A stretch of 64,000 nucleotides of DNA, taken from assembly GCA_949752745.1 (NCBI GenBank), contig OX457034.1, positions 3,733,646 to 3,797,645 of the forward strand. Reading direction: 5' to 3'. This DNA comes from Protula sp. h YS-2021 (taxonomy: Eukaryota; Annelida; Polychaeta; Sabellida; Serpulidae). The position numbers and the translations under genes were made by a program. The notes beneath the pieces are model-generated. The model did no database searches. It was not told where the DNA came from and saw only the letters and a program-made list of their open reading frames with translations. This document shows, piece by piece, positions 1 to 12,280 of the stretch; within the stretch, counting starts at the first letter, position 1; the number at the start of each line of letters is the position of its first letter.

Positions 1-234
1 CTGTACACATGACAGCGAAGGAATAATTGCAATCCAGAGATTCATCTTACAAATCAAAGTTCATTGATGTCACTTCAATGAACATAAAAGGAACTGCAAT
101 TCTGCACACACACACATTGGCCAACACACAATTGAAGACTGACCATTTAACCTTTCTTTCAAACGCCTTTTGATAGGAGTTCAATCAAAATAAAAGGCGA
201 ATACATACCAACTATGTTTCTAGATAGAAACTAA

Positions 235-330
235 TAAAAATGAAAACGTAGGAGAAATCCTAGCAGGGACTTGTCCTAAGTAGGCAGTTGTCCAGTAGGG
301 ACTTGGCCGGTAAGGACTTATTCGGTAGAG
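235..330 (+). repeat. short degenerate minisatellite, about 16-20 bp unit
   Basis: Four to five imperfect copies of a unit close to GGTAGGGACTTGTCC follow one another (CAGGGACTTGTCC, AGTAGGGACTTGGCC, GGTAAGGACTTATTC, GGTAGAGACTTGCCC). It is followed by two copies of a TTGGTGCTAG-containing stretch near 356-400. Confidence 0.6.
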
Positions 331-1194
331 ACTTGCCCTAGACTCGTACATTTTTATTGGTGCTAGCCTTTCAGTTGTGCATTTCAATTGGTGCTAGTCC
401 CACATTTTGGTGCATTCAGTATCATAAAACGCCCTGCAACTGTTATGCCACACCAAAGGAACTGAGTGGCGCTTTTAGCTTATTTTTTTTAAAACCTCAC
501 AGGGAAAATATATCAATACTGCCTTGTTCGCAGGGTTCGCAGTCCTCATAGGACTGCGAATCCTTGGATGACAGGCACATTAAGTCGAGATAAGCCAACA
601 ATAGATGGGGATTCTGAGTACATATTATGGTGCTCACTCTCAAACAGTACAGCTCGTATATATGTGTTTCCTGAATTTATAATATGTATAGGAAGGGAGG
701 GAGGGAGAACAGGCTGTATTCGTGATACGATATTCGTAGTATTTAAGCGAATATTCTCATTTGTATGAGAACATGGACAATAATTCCTTTCTAAAGTAAA
801 TAAAAAATAATAAAAATAAAAGCATATTCGTTTGAAAATTATCGCAGATTATTTATCATGCCTTTTGCAGTTTCCGGAAATTGGCAGACAAATGTATTGG
901 AACAAAGACTCTTTTAGACCGCAGTTGATAAAACCAACACTGCCACAAGACAGTCTGACTCACATGTCGCTGTCTTTTTTTAACAGGAACAAATAAAAGC
1001 AAAAATAGATATAATCCACTGCTCTGACGATACAGTTTATAAAAAGAGGCACAAAGCCATGTGTTTTTCTCTTCCTAAACGTCAACTCAAGTCCCCTCAA
1101 CCAAGTTTAATCTTATTTAACGATTGGTCATTTCAAAAGTGCGCAAATTGAGAAAACATTTGTAGCCAAAGCTTTGGGTTCAGAATATAATTCA

Positions 1195-1275
1195 TATTTA
1201 TGTTATATCTATGTAATATTATATAGATATAACATATAGCATGACATGTAGAATATAGATATATTATACATATAG
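1195..1275. repeat. AT-rich palindrome (cruciform-prone)
   Basis: ATGTTATATCTAT at about 1200 is mirrored by ATAGATATAACAT about 20 bp later, giving a long near-perfect AT stem. Further TATA-rich partial copies follow. It may be a palindromic MITE relic or simple AT expansion. Confidence 0.55.
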
Positions 1276-3824
1276 TAGCAATATGTTTTAGCTAAGACAG
1301 TTACAACAAGATAGGTTGTATAACAATTTCGATATGTACTGCTTTTCTTCACGTGCCAACCTTTGCATAGCAACTATTATTTAGTCAATGTCGATTGTTT
1401 ATTCCGTATTGAAATAAATTAGATTCAAAGCTACTTGACTTAAATTAATTGATTCATTTAAAGCTGGTTGTTTATTCCAACAACCTAAATAATTGGCATT
1501 CAAAACTGCTTATTCATTCCTCAACTTTAATTAATTATTCATTTAAAACTGGTTGTTTATTCCTCAGCTTGATTTTTTTATTCTCGCCCTATCTTGCCTT
1601 CTTTGTATTTCATTTAATGCAGGCTACAGCTACGGACAAAACCAGAGTGATCCTATTTTGTTTCATGACAGGAGGATGTACTTTTTTCAGCGAACCCTTT
1701 CATAGGAGCAAAGAAGCAATGTAATGGTACCAGCCGTCCCCCCTCCGCTTTTCTGCCATCATACTTTTTTGTTAGCTTACCACAGTACATAAAAATTATC
1801 TCAAATGAGACCACCTTTGAAGCTGGCCAGAAGCTGTCTTAATTACGGACATGTGTTATTTCCAGCATGACATATAATGAGTGTAAATTGAAACGGAGTT
1901 TACTAAAATGGCTCTATTCCCAGTCAGGACTTTTTAAAACTTTTATTTTCTAAACTGTTTGTGAAAAGAGGTAACATATTTTAATGCACCTCAAGTTGTC
2001 TTATTTCCAGTGATATGCACGTATTCCAGTGATAGTATCCCACTGCTCTGGTGCATACAGCATTGCCTCAGGAAAGAACCACCCAAAATAGAAACACTCA
2101 GCAAATAAGACCATTTTCAAGGATCCCAAAATTACCAGATTTTGTATTAATGAAACAATTTCTTTTGTTACATAACTTTGCTAAATCCTGTGATCAGATT
2201 GGTCCATTTACGAGTCAGTTATTTTTCACTGTTGACAAGAACGCAAAAGTCAATGGACATTGCAATCAATGGTTATCAAAACTCCACTTGAGTCACTGAG
2301 ATTATATTTCGAATCAACAAAAAGTTGTTATTCAACTTCATATTATTATGAAGCTGTTGACATAAAGATCAACATTTAACTACTGACAATAACACTAAAT
2401 GTTGATTCAGAATAAGTCAGTTTAATAATTCAAGTTATCTTTCTCTTTTTTTCGGGCCATAACGGAAAGGTAGAATAATGAAATGAATACATTTAACCGG
2501 GCATTGCTGTACTGTAACTTTTCAAATCTCTCTGTGGATGTATTCTTTCATAATGGCTTAAGTCATACCAATTTCAACTCTTTCAAGAAATGTGTCGGAT
2601 AGGATTCCAAAGAAAATCACTCAAAAAAGTGTCAAAATTCATAAAAAAATCAATGCGTCGGTCTCAAATAACTGCGCAGAGAAAATTAGCACATAACTTA
2701 AAAATAGCTCTTATTATATGAAATGGCGATAACACAAAAGGCTAAGAATAACCATGGAATCTATTGAAACAATTCTAGAAAAAGATGGCAGCTTACGCGT
2801 CATTTATGACGCCAGAGATCCTCGTGGTACTGTTTCATCATGATTACATTTAGCGCACCTGTCTAACGTCGCTGAATAAAATACGACACTTCAAGCAAAG
2901 TATCTGTGCAATAAAATAATGCTTAATCTCAAAGGATTTCAAAAACTGCAGACAAAATTTTCCAATTCTGTTCTTTTTGTAAAAATACGACGATTTAATG
3001 AAAAGTCCTTATTTTGGATTAGACAGGATCTGTAAATTTCTTGGCATTCCTGTGCACAGCAGTGTTTGGAGAAGAAGGCGGCAACTTTGACACAAGGCGA
3101 GCCAATTCTTCTGCAAGTATTGATAAATGGAAAAGAAAGACGTCATATCATGAGCAAAGAACAATAACTGAATATTATGCAGACATTTTACAAGCTTTGA
3201 ATTATAAGTTGTAGCTTTGTACATCAAATGTCCCAATGTGAAGTGTCGTAATTAGTATCGTTTTATTATCACAGTTAGCTAGTTCTCACTTCACGTTCGA
3301 CCAATCAAAAGACAGCAGTTCTCTACTCCAAAGCGCTTTCCCCAATTTCGGCTGGCATAAAATTGTGTGGGATTCAAAGAGAACAAGTGACAACATTTTC
3401 TGAGATAAGTTTGCTTACTTTGTATAGGAAAAGAAATCAACATTCAACCACTGCGGTGTTCATGGGGAAGTGGATGACAAATGAATAAAGAAACAAAAAA
3501 TAATAGAAATGTCCATGATGTAGACATTTCGCTGTTTAACACCGGATGTGATATCGTTTTTGGTTTTTTTTCTTTTTGCTAATTTTATTATCCAATTATT
3601 CCTACCTAATCCTTTTAAAGAAGCACAAATGTATTTTGAATGCTACGATATCTAGCGTGTCGGCGTTAACAGTGTGTCTGCGAATGATATATGAAAAATA
3701 TTTTAAATTTTTTAGGTCTTTTATTCAATTTAGAAATCTGTGATGCAAATTCTCGTATCTCTAATTAAGCTGCATATCTTATATCGTACAGCAAATGTGC
3801 ATTTTGTGCTCGTTTTATACAGCG

Positions 3825-3895
3825 GATTAGCTTAGCATTTGCTGACATTGTAGGTTCGACCGCGCTAAACTAAACAAAGCTAATCTTGTTGTGTT
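3825..3895 (+). other. possible tRNA-derived SINE head
   Basis: TTAGCTTAGCATTTG resembles a pol III A box, and GGTTCGACC about 25 bp downstream resembles a B box. I could not fold a full cloverleaf and saw no second copy, so this is only a candidate. Confidence 0.22.
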
Positions 3896-6262
3896 CTTCT
3901 GATGCTACGTCTTAAAATCCTGCGTACCTAATCCTGACCTTTTCATACTGCCCTTAGCTCACACTGTTCATCAGACTACGACCCTACCTTTCACATAACG
4001 CCATTATGATATGGAAAATTTTAAGCTAAGCTAAGCAAATTCCGTGAGCGTTTATACCGCGGAGATCACGATGCCTAACAGTCAATTTCTGACATTTCTG
4101 AAAAGCTGGGGACAACCTTTCTAAAAAATCCCTGTGTTTTGTCTTGCCCAAATCAAATCATGTCGTGAAAAAGCTTAAAGAAAACTGTAAATTCTGTGCC
4201 AACAATTAAATGTCACGACACTATTAACTAATGACGCTCAGAAAAACATACATTTATGTTTAGATGTTTACAATATGTTGACCTCAAAGGTACGTTTGTA
4301 TTTAACGATATCTGGTTTCTATCTACAGAAAATAATAATCTGCAGTACTGGCTACTAGTCGAGCTTAGTGAAAATAGCTCATGTATGTGTTGTAACAAGA
4401 ATCAATATTTAAGGTATTATATTCCAGTAATGTAATCTGGAATGGAATTCTATATATCTTCTAGTTTTGCAGTCAGGATATTGTAACCGTTACAACTAAA
4501 AATTACAACTTCGAGCATTATCGTGTTATTTAGTTTCAAGGATGGTTGAACTGGCGTTAGATAAAGTATGGTATTATATTTAAAAGCCACAATTGGTTAT
4601 TTTTTAAGATCTAATCAGTAAGATTTTGTGTGTATGTATGTGTGTGTGTGATCGCGTGACTTTGAGTGAAACTCATCGGTACTGTGCACTCTGTTGTTTT
4701 GGCCCTAAAAACTTTACATCCTCGTCTCCCGGCGGGATATGCTCAAAATACTCCACACCGGATGCTCCTGTTTTGCAATATACCGCTTCTCAAGCCGGTT
4801 TGATGATCGCATTATTGTCTGCACCAATGTTATTCATGTTGCGGATCATTGATTGCCCTACAAATCCACAACTTTCTATGTCGAAAGGGAAACACACTAT
4901 ACGGCAGCCTGTCTCTTTTCTACTATTGACATAAAGGAGTATTTTTGAGGAAAAGGAGTATTTCTATTCAGTAGTCATCCAAAAGAGGGTGTCTTTACTC
5001 TTTATTCTTCTTTAGAAAGGACGACTATAATTTTACTCTGTTCTCCTTGTTTCTCTTCAAAAGGTGTTGTATAGATAGAATCCCGCCTTTTAGGCCACCG
5101 ACATTAAGAGCAGCGAAATGAATGACAATTTTGCCAGGGGTATTCAGGACGGCCATATTATGACCACTTTGTCAGCTGTGATCTCCATTTAAGTTAAGTT
5201 TTTATGATGTGATGTTTGTTCTTGTTTAAAGTATATTTTGATGTTTCTTTAATGGTACACAAAACGTTCTTGGTCAACAGGAACAAAAGAATATGTTATT
5301 GGATGATCTTTGAATTAGATAAAATTAATGAACCTGACTGACAGTCTAAGAAGGACATCAGTGCTGATCACTTGCTTGCTATAGAACCAGGTGCAAAGCA
5401 TGCCATTAATTTAATTGCAATCATTTACAAAAGCATGAATCAGGACAATATCTATAAATAATTGGACCTGACTGCAATAAAGACATCTGTTGTCTAATTT
5501 TAATAAAAAATCAATTTTAGAACTTGATTTTTTTGTTATATTTATATGCCTGTTGACCGGGAATTAGTAGAAAAAATTTGATTTGAAAAAATTAAAGCCC
5601 GGCCTAACTATAACAGTGACTGTAATAACACTCCCCTGGATGTCGCTTCCCAAAATGTCACACCCCAAATGTCATACATTTTATTTTAGTACAGCTGTGA
5701 GTGTTACCATGTGAGGGTAACACTAAGCCCTATCTTTTAGAGACTTAAAGAAAAGAAACCTCTTCAATTGTCGTATCTCTTTGAATTATGTTTTCGAATC
5801 TACACCTTGTATTTGGCGATACGATGAAAAGAGGAAGTTTTCTTCATTTTGGTGAAAAAGAATTACATTATTTTAGCTCTCAATTGCTTCAGCATGGCAA
5901 TATAATGTATAATATACTATATACATAAATAAAATACTATATTATATAAGTAAATAAAGTATAAAATAATATGCAGATGTCAGTTAAAGTTATAAGTATT
6001 TATATGTGTCACCAAGTGGCCCCGACGGTCAGGGTGTTTTCTTGAAGCATATTCAAGGACGACGAAACACAAAATAGGTCATGCCAAATATTCTTTCCAA
6101 CTTAAAATAGTGTAAAATAGCAAATAATAAAAAACAGGATACCGCCATCTTTATTTAATATTAAACAGGATTCTTTAGACATTTGATATAATTAAATGAA
6201 CTCGAATAGCCAGAAACGGCTAAAATGCCACACAAAAATACTGTCTTTCTAATTTTAGTGAC

Positions 6263-6894
6263 ATGTTGTTTATGTTTTACTTATGTAGAATTTTTGCAGG
6301 AGGCAAAACAGAGGGAATCGTATTTGGTTTCACTCCACTAATGATTGCGGTTTATGAATCACATGACGCAACAACACAAATTTTAATCGATAGCGGATCA
6401 ATCATTGACGAGGAGATTGGGAATGTTTTGTCTGCATTATCACTGGTGCTTCTCAATTTAAATAGAATTAATGAATATTCCAAACACAGTGTTCTGAAAC
6501 AGTTACTGCGAGCTGGCTTAAATCCAAATAAGAACATAGTTATTACAAGTGGTTGTGTCTCAAGCATTTCTGTATCAGACTCTGAAATTCTGAAAAAAAA
6601 ATTACATTGGTTGACTCAAATACAGAGATTTTGCTTAAATTTACTGAATTTACTCAATTTTTCCTCGGTAAATGTGGTTTGTTATCGCTTGCAGTACTCT
6701 CAGGTTATTGGTCTATAGTTACTAAGTTTTTGGCTGCTCGAGCTAGTTTCAACTCGCGTGATGTACGCACTCTGTGTTACAGTTGTCTGAGAAAATCCTC
6801 GATACTTTCATGGGATTGCCACTTTCTCTTAAGCATATGGAACTATGTATGCCATAGACTTGATTATAACACCTATCTGTATCTCCTGCATTGA
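6263..6894 (+). pseudogene. ankyrin-repeat protein fragment (ASB-like?)
   Basis: The translation contains one convincing ankyrin repeat (GFTPLMIAVYESHDATTQIL followed by IDSGS) and a second partial unit around VLKQLLRAGLNPN. After a shift of frame at a run of nine A's (6593-6601) it continues with a third unit around LSLAVLSGYWSIVTKFLAAR. A good splice acceptor (TTTTTGCAG) lies at 6291-6299, so it may be an internal exon rather than start at the ATG at 6263. The residues after the last repeat (TLCYSCLRK) fit a SOCS-box BC-box pattern weakly. No neighbouring exons were recognised. The homopolymer shift could be a true lesion or a sequencing error. Confidence 0.5.
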
Positions 6895-7149
6895 CACGCT
6901 TTCTAAATTAAGAAGATTCAGACTTTATAGACGCTGACAGAGCAAGCACGCTTATCTTACAGACTTTGTTTTTGTGAACAAAAATTGTGAATGTACGGCA
7001 TTAGAAAATTCTTAATTGCCATTGACTATTAAACGACCACCAAAAATGTGTGGCTGTGGCTATTGTACAGATAGCTACACCGTTAAACCGTTAAGTTACA
7101 AGCAGATTCTTACCCTGTTTCGAACGCATGACGGAGATATATTATACAA

Positions 7150-7150
7150 T

Positions 7151-7200
<50 letters not shown>
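7150..7200 (+). repeat. (CA)n(CT)n microsatellite
   Basis: A short ACACAC tract runs directly into about 20 uninterrupted CT units. Confidence 0.95.
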
Positions 7201-7202
<2 letters not shown>

Positions 7203-7228
7203 ATTTGCCTGCAATTCAGTTTTTATAA

Positions 7229-8744
7229 ATTTGAAGCATTAAATGGTTTTGCAAGATTTTTTGTTAAGTAAGCAGAACATGACTTGAACGAATGCAGCTT
7301 TGGACCTGTGAAATGGATAAAAAATACACATGCGAACGTAACAGAGATTTTATCTCAGCCCGCCAGAACCAAGAATATGTTTAATGTTATAAGCAGAATG
7401 TACAAGAACACAAACACGAAATTTTAGTACCGTAGCATAGAAGATCACCAGAAATCATGCCGCTTAATGTCCATCAAGATCTTACACTCCTAAAACTCTT
7501 TAGAAAACTGCATATTTAGAGTTGCAATTTGAGTTGGCTGTCACCATTTAGTAGTGCGTACGTTTAAAAGGGATAATGACAGGAAATGCTGATATTACAA
7601 TGGCATTCATTCAAACTTATGAAAAACTATCGCCAATTTATCTAAATAAAATCGCCCGAAAATGTAATGTTTCGAAAAAATTTAAAATATCATAAAAATG
7701 GTAAGTAATTAGCTTTCCTATCCTTGTACTGTCCCTCTTAATCATATCGCCAGTTTCAATATTGTTAATACACACTGAAAACACAGAAAACGAAGAGCGT
7801 AAATATTTAAAATGGGGGGATGTTATTCAATCAGTGGATAGTATTAATATTGTTATATCACCCAACAAAAATGAATTTGTCAGTGTGTTTCAATAAAAAG
7901 TGTAAATATTGATATTTACTTGAATTATTAATGAGAACTAAAATTAGAGCAATAAAAATTGAGATTTAACGAGCTCAAGAAATTGTAGACCCAGTCTAAT
8001 TTCTTTAACATTATAAAAAAATTGTAGATAAATGGTTATGAAAAAATGTGTCAATAGCAGATGAATCTCTGTTAACAAAGTAATTCATCACAGACTGATG
8101 TGATTTTTACTAAAGGAAGAAATTATAATATCTAAAAGGAGATCGAGTGTTTTACAACCTATATTGACGCTAGTAAGATATTTGCAGAACTTTTTATCGC
8201 TTTGTGAAAAGCACAAATTAATGATTTATGCAGCTCTTAATTAATAGCTGATGCAACGTAAAAATATTAGGCAAGGTTTTGATGACCTCATGACCTCAGT
8301 GATAAGACATTAAGCTTCCAACAAGATCTGCGTAAAAATTATGTTGTTTAAAATATATATTAGCATTTTTATAGTCGCAATTGTCGGAATGTTAGACAAA
8401 GCAACTAAACATCAAAGTAAGATCGCATACAAATACAGTTTTGCATTTTTCTCTTACATAGGTGAAGGATGAAGTAAAACCATTCATTTGGAATTATAAA
8501 TATTAGACACTATGATACAGCTATAAATGTATATGTCATGGGTACGTCAAAAGAATGCAATCTTCATGCAATCTAATTGTATCTTTATACCATAGCGATG
8601 TAACAAGAAATTAAAATTTAATGTGTAAATTGTATCATATAGATTATTATTTGAATTTATTTATCTAATTTAATATTAATTGATTTAGCATTGTACCGAT
8701 ATAATTTGTGGAGTGTTTTCTGTATATTTGTAAAAAGAACTAGA
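7229..8744. other. AT-rich intergenic stretch, nothing recognised
   Basis: No family-like open frame, RNA gene or terminal repeat could be identified in this 1.5 kb. Confidence 0.5.
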
Positions 8745-8879
8745 TTAACTTGAGAGTTTTGTCTTAAGCAATGCGAAAAGTTCTTTAAAGGAGACAGAAT
8801 AAGAATTTCTTTTTAGATGATGAAAATCCTGCTCTAAAACACATTTCCAGCCACACAAGTAGGGATAAGAGGAGAGTTC

Positions 8880-9010
8880 TGGGCAACCCCCCCCCCCCCC
8901 CTCGTGAGAAAATTTTAGGACGAGAGAACTGAGCCAAGCTTGAACTATAGAAGGAGAGAACTGGGTCAAGCACAAAGTATAGGAAGAGAGAACTGGGACA
9001 CCTGACCCAC
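8880..9010 (+). repeat. interspersed repeat with three about 31-bp units, left copy
   Basis: After a C14 tract and CTCGTGAGAAAATTTTAGGA come three tandem units containing GAGAGAACTG followed by RRCCAAGC or similar. A closely similar copy lies in inverse orientation at about 25322-25480. The pair brackets Polinton copy A and the Ty3 element. Similarity does not extend further inward or outward. A related C/G-rich fragment (GGGTGGCCCA) is also seen near 27150, so this is probably a dispersed repeat, though a Polinton terminal repeat cannot be excluded. Confidence 0.65.
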
Positions 9011-9086
9011 CCCGATCGTAGGAAAAGTGTTTGATTTTTGTACATTTAGGAGTTTTAAGCAATTTTCTGGAAATAGAGTATAAAAG

Positions 9087-9802
9087 ATGTCATCATCAAC
9101 ATCTAGTCTTTTGCTTGATGAGACGTGTATGGAATGTCATGGTTCGGTGACAGCAGTCCAGTTAACTGAACATAAACGGATGAAAACAACTAATCTGACG
9201 AAGGAACAACTGGCTGAAGTGGCGCTGAGTAATGCAAATGTACAGAACCAGCTTGGATTAATATGTACATACTGCGGTGCTGAAGGATATGCAGAAGATG
9301 ATAATTGTCACTGCCACAGATTTGACTGTAAATTGTATGAATCTGAAAATGTTTGTGGTAAATATGAAGCTTTAAAGGTTGGTGAGATGCATGTAGAGGA
9401 ATGGCCAATGTATCGAGAAGAGTGCCACTATAAAAGAACTCTTAGGTAAGGTGCACAATCATATATATTCTATAGAGACTAAGCAGTAAAGACGTGTTTA
9501 TTGTGAGCAGGGATATTATTTTCAACCGGATATATGTAAACTTTATGACTGATGAATTAACTCGCTTTGGATTCGACAAAGAACAGCTTTGGGACATAGA
9601 TACCTGTTGGGACTTGGCGCACTACAATCTCAACAGAATTGAATTACACATGAGATTTATTGAACAGTGTTATGAAACTGGGATAGAATATCCAGAGGCC
9701 TTTGATTTTGATTCTGCATTTTACTTTGTTCGTACCGATGTAGGAGTGTACTTTCACGTAGTGGATTATTTGAGAGATTGTTTTGCAAAAGAACAAAAAT
9801 GA
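9087..9802 (+). CDS. spliced Polinton accessory gene, Cys-rich N part plus DFDSAF/VDYLRDC C part
   Basis: Two open frames (from 9087, and ending at 9802) join cleanly if a 65-nt intron at 9446-9510 is removed. The donor is CTTAG|GTAAGG and the acceptor is GTGAGCAG|G. Phase 2 is kept and an Arg codon is restored, giving a protein of about 218 residues. The N part has paired Cys/His (CMECH near residue 15, CTYCG near 72, CHCHRFDC near 84), suggesting zinc binding. The C part holds AHYNLNRIEL, AFDFDSAF and HVVDYLRDC. The same C part is present, degraded, at 20430-20612, and is partly visible at 63768-64000 with its own putative intron. It is the outermost gene on the integrase side. I do not recognise the family and assign no function. 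Confidence 0.55.
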
Positions 9803-9805
9803 ACA

Positions 9806-10075
9806 ATGTCAGCATCTCAATCCCTTCTTCACAGATGTATACAGACATTGGATGATGTCTTCCAAGTGAACTATACTAACTTTGTGTTTTCAAAGCTTCC
9901 TTATTTTGAATCTGATTGGCTTTTACAAGTAAAGATTAAGCACTGGGAAGCTGTTGGAATGACAATTTCAAGAAATCGTTTCATCCAATCTTTCTTGAAT
10001 GAATGTGAAGAAATGAATTTACCAGGGAACACATATGACATTGATTCAGCATTTATCAACGCCAATACAAACTAG
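9806..10075 (+). CDS. uncharacterised Polinton accessory protein, 89 aa
   Basis: The frame opens with ATG four bases after the preceding stop and ends in YDIDSAFINANTN, which echoes the DFDSAF motif of its upstream neighbour, so the two may be distant paralogues. The segment HRCIQTLDDVFQVNY is matched by a remnant at 51030-51130 in Polinton copy B, on the polymerase side there. That match supports real coding ancestry. No known domain, signal peptide or membrane segment is visible. Confidence 0.45.
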   Translation: MSASQSLLHRCIQTLDDVFQVNYTNFVFSKLPYFESDWLLQVKIKHWEAVGMTISRNRFIQSFLNECEEMNLPGNTYDIDSAFINANTN

Positions 10076-10344
10076 GCAGCTGATCTCATGTTAGTTGTAG
10101 CTACAAGAATTATTTTATGGTATGATGATAATGCTTCACTGTCAACGGATATATCAGCTTGTGATGTTTAATAATGGACCAGTTAAAGTGAATACAGACA
10201 TTTGTAAAATGTTTGTCCGCATGGTAGTGCATAAAATAACTTTTAACTGGTTAAAAAATTAATAAATAGTAGTTATGTGATTTATATTTGCACATCAATA
10301 AAAGTTTTACTGTATGAATGATTATTTTTTCATTTCAAGTTAAT

Positions 10345-11419
10345 ATGGCAACGTGGAAAGACTACTCAACCAATACTTACTTTAAACCTGGAATCCCTGG
10401 AGCATTTGCAGGACCTACTAGGTTATACAAACTACTGAAACAAATCAAACAACCTATAACATATTCAAAATAAAAAATTGGTTACAAGATCAAGATGCCT
10501 TTGGTTTACTTCAACCAGTGGAATTTAGATTTAAACGACAACGTATCATTACCCGTGGTATTGATGATATGCGGGATGTGGACTAGCTGTAGCTAACATT
10601 GCACAACATAATGAAGACAATCACTTTCTACTCATTGTCATTGATGTCTTTTCCAAACACTTGTGAGTACAACCTATTCCAAACAAAAGTCATACTAGTG
10701 TTATTCAAGCCTTCCAAAAAAATTTTCAAGAAGCAAAAAGAAGACCTCGAACACTGAGGTCAGATAATGAGCAGATTTTAAGAATAGATGGGTAAAGCAA
10801 TTTCTAAAGAAAGAAGACATTCATGCATATACTACTGAAGAATGAGACGAAGGCCAACTTTGAGTTATACGTACTCTTAAAGGAATGATGTATCGCTATT
10901 TTCTACATCGGCAAACCTATCGATATACAGGCATTTTGCAAGACTTAGTTTACAATTATAATCATAGACCTCATGGATCCTTACCAAATGGATTATCACC
11001 GGTAGACATTACCAAGAACATTGAATCTAAAGTGTGGAAACAAATGAATATTGATAAATTGAAATTGGAAATCAAAGAAAAGTCAAACCTTACAAGTTTA
11101 ACATTGGTCAACATGTTCGCATTTCACACATGTATTTCCATGAGATTACCATATAAAATGGACACAAAAAGTGTTCATTGTCACACATCGTTATAAGAAG
11201 CAAGAAACGCACTTATATAGGGTCAATACTTCTCAGACGAAGATATTGATGGTCATTTCTATGAAGAAGAATTACAAGCTGTTACAAAAGACATTCAATA
11301 AATATATAAACTGAGACAGTTTTAAAGACACGAAAAAGTCGAGGTGTGAAAGATTATTTGTCAAGTGGTTAGGCTGGCCAAAGAAATTTAATAGTTGAGT
11401 TAAGGACTCTGATATTTAA
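10345..11419 (+). pseudogene. Polinton integrase (retroviral-type DDE, chromodomain), broken
   Basis: The ATG at 10345 opens a typical Polinton start (KDYSTNTYFKPGIPGAFAG). It then runs through several stops and frameshifts covering the DDE core. Remnants include a degraded first-Asp region, LRSDNE.. near 10760, and the C-terminal part of the core with MYRYFLHRQTYRYTG and YNYNHRPHG (10885-11000). A C-terminal SH3-like part and a frame-shifted chromodomain (VKWLGWPKKF-like, around 11370) follow, as in copy B. The enzyme would join element ends to host DNA. This copy cannot encode it. Confidence 0.82.
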
Positions 11420-11424
11420 GCAAT

Positions 11425-11964
11425 ATGAAACATCCGTTTATGCTGAAGATCAACCTTTGTGCAAAGACATGAAAGGAGTGACATTTCATCAAGGTATTCC
11501 AGAGGATATTGAAGAACGTTTCAATCCAAAACAGAATTGTTACTCATTATTGATAATCTCATGACTAAATGTTATATTAACGAACGCATGACCAGATAAT
11601 TTCAGTATTGGAAGTAGTCATAAAAATCTAAGCATTATTTTCATCGTACACAATTTATTTCACCCTGGAAATGAAATGCGTTATATTAGTTTAAATACAC
11701 ATTATATTATTCTTTTTAACAATCCAATTAGTCAACCGATTAGTACATTGGCACGGCAAATGTACCCAGGAACATCTCAGTTTCTCATTGAGATATATCA
11801 AGATGCTGCGAGCAAACCTCATGGTTATTTATTTATTGATTTAAAACCAAAGACAGAAGATACGTTACGTATTCTACCAAATTGATACACATTATGTTTA
11901 TGTAAATAAAATAATGTATGAAGAAGAATTACAACTGTTCGGTATTGAACGTCAAGATGTCTAG
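11425..11964 (+). pseudogene. Polinton packaging ATPase (FtsK/HerA type), Walker A deleted
   Basis: After MKHPF the sequence jumps directly to YAEDQPLCKDM. The P-loop segment present in copy B (GPTGSGKTS) is missing here through an internal deletion. Downstream, the Walker B region (LLLIIDNLM, frame-shifted) and the conserved IIFIVHNLFH, STLARQMYPGTSQFLIE and KPHGYLFIDLKPKT blocks remain. The stop (GTC TAG) overlaps the ATG of the next gene, the same overlap as in copy B. The family drives genome packaging in related viruses; this copy is non-functional. Confidence 0.85.
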
Positions 11965-12280
11965 ACGAATTCAAGCAAATCAACCAATTCTTCATTTATT
12001 AGAACGTAGTAGTACTAAACGACGTAAATCCTTATTGAAGCAAGCTACAAAAGATGAATTAGCCAGTTTATTTGAAATATGTTTGAATATATTGCATGGA
12101 CATTTACCATTGAAGCCACATATGTATAAAAATTAAATCGTGAACAACACACCATTCGACAACTAGCTGGTAAGCGTAAAAAAGTTGATTAATCAAAAAG
12201 GTGGATTTATAGGAAAAATTGCAGATATTGTTATGCCATTATTAGCTCAATTATTAATGAAAAAAGAATGCATTGAAAAT
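11957..12280 (+). pseudogene. small basic Polinton protein with GGF-type cleavage site and hydrophobic tail
   Basis: The N part (MSRRIQANQPILHLLERSST, then KRRKSLLKQATKDELASLFE) is basic and helical and is shared closely with copy B at 61228. Stops and shifts separate it from a second part encoding INQKGGFIGKIADIVMPLLA near 12190-12265, a GG/F motif followed by a hydrophobic segment. The family is conserved among Polintons. From the GG motif next to a hydrophobic helix I infer a capsid-associated precursor cut by the adenain-like protease, like adenovirus pX/pVI. That role is inference. Confidence 0.6.

Larger units (their letters stand above)
1..6262. other. AT-rich region without recognised genes
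   Basis: No open frame here is long or family-like, and the short ones have the composition of noncoding DNA. It contains a few small repeats listed separately, many A/T homopolymers and a GT microsatellite near 4627-4650. A minus-strand frame at 3009-3236 has a faint SOCS-box-like pattern and is treated as a finding only. Otherwise I see nothing that supports a gene. Confidence 0.5.

Noticed and set aside
11957..12280. Programmed ribosomal frameshift in the small basic Polinton gene
   Set aside because: Both copies break near the same A-rich spot, but copy A would need a +1 shift and copy B a -1 shift, so independent decay is simpler.
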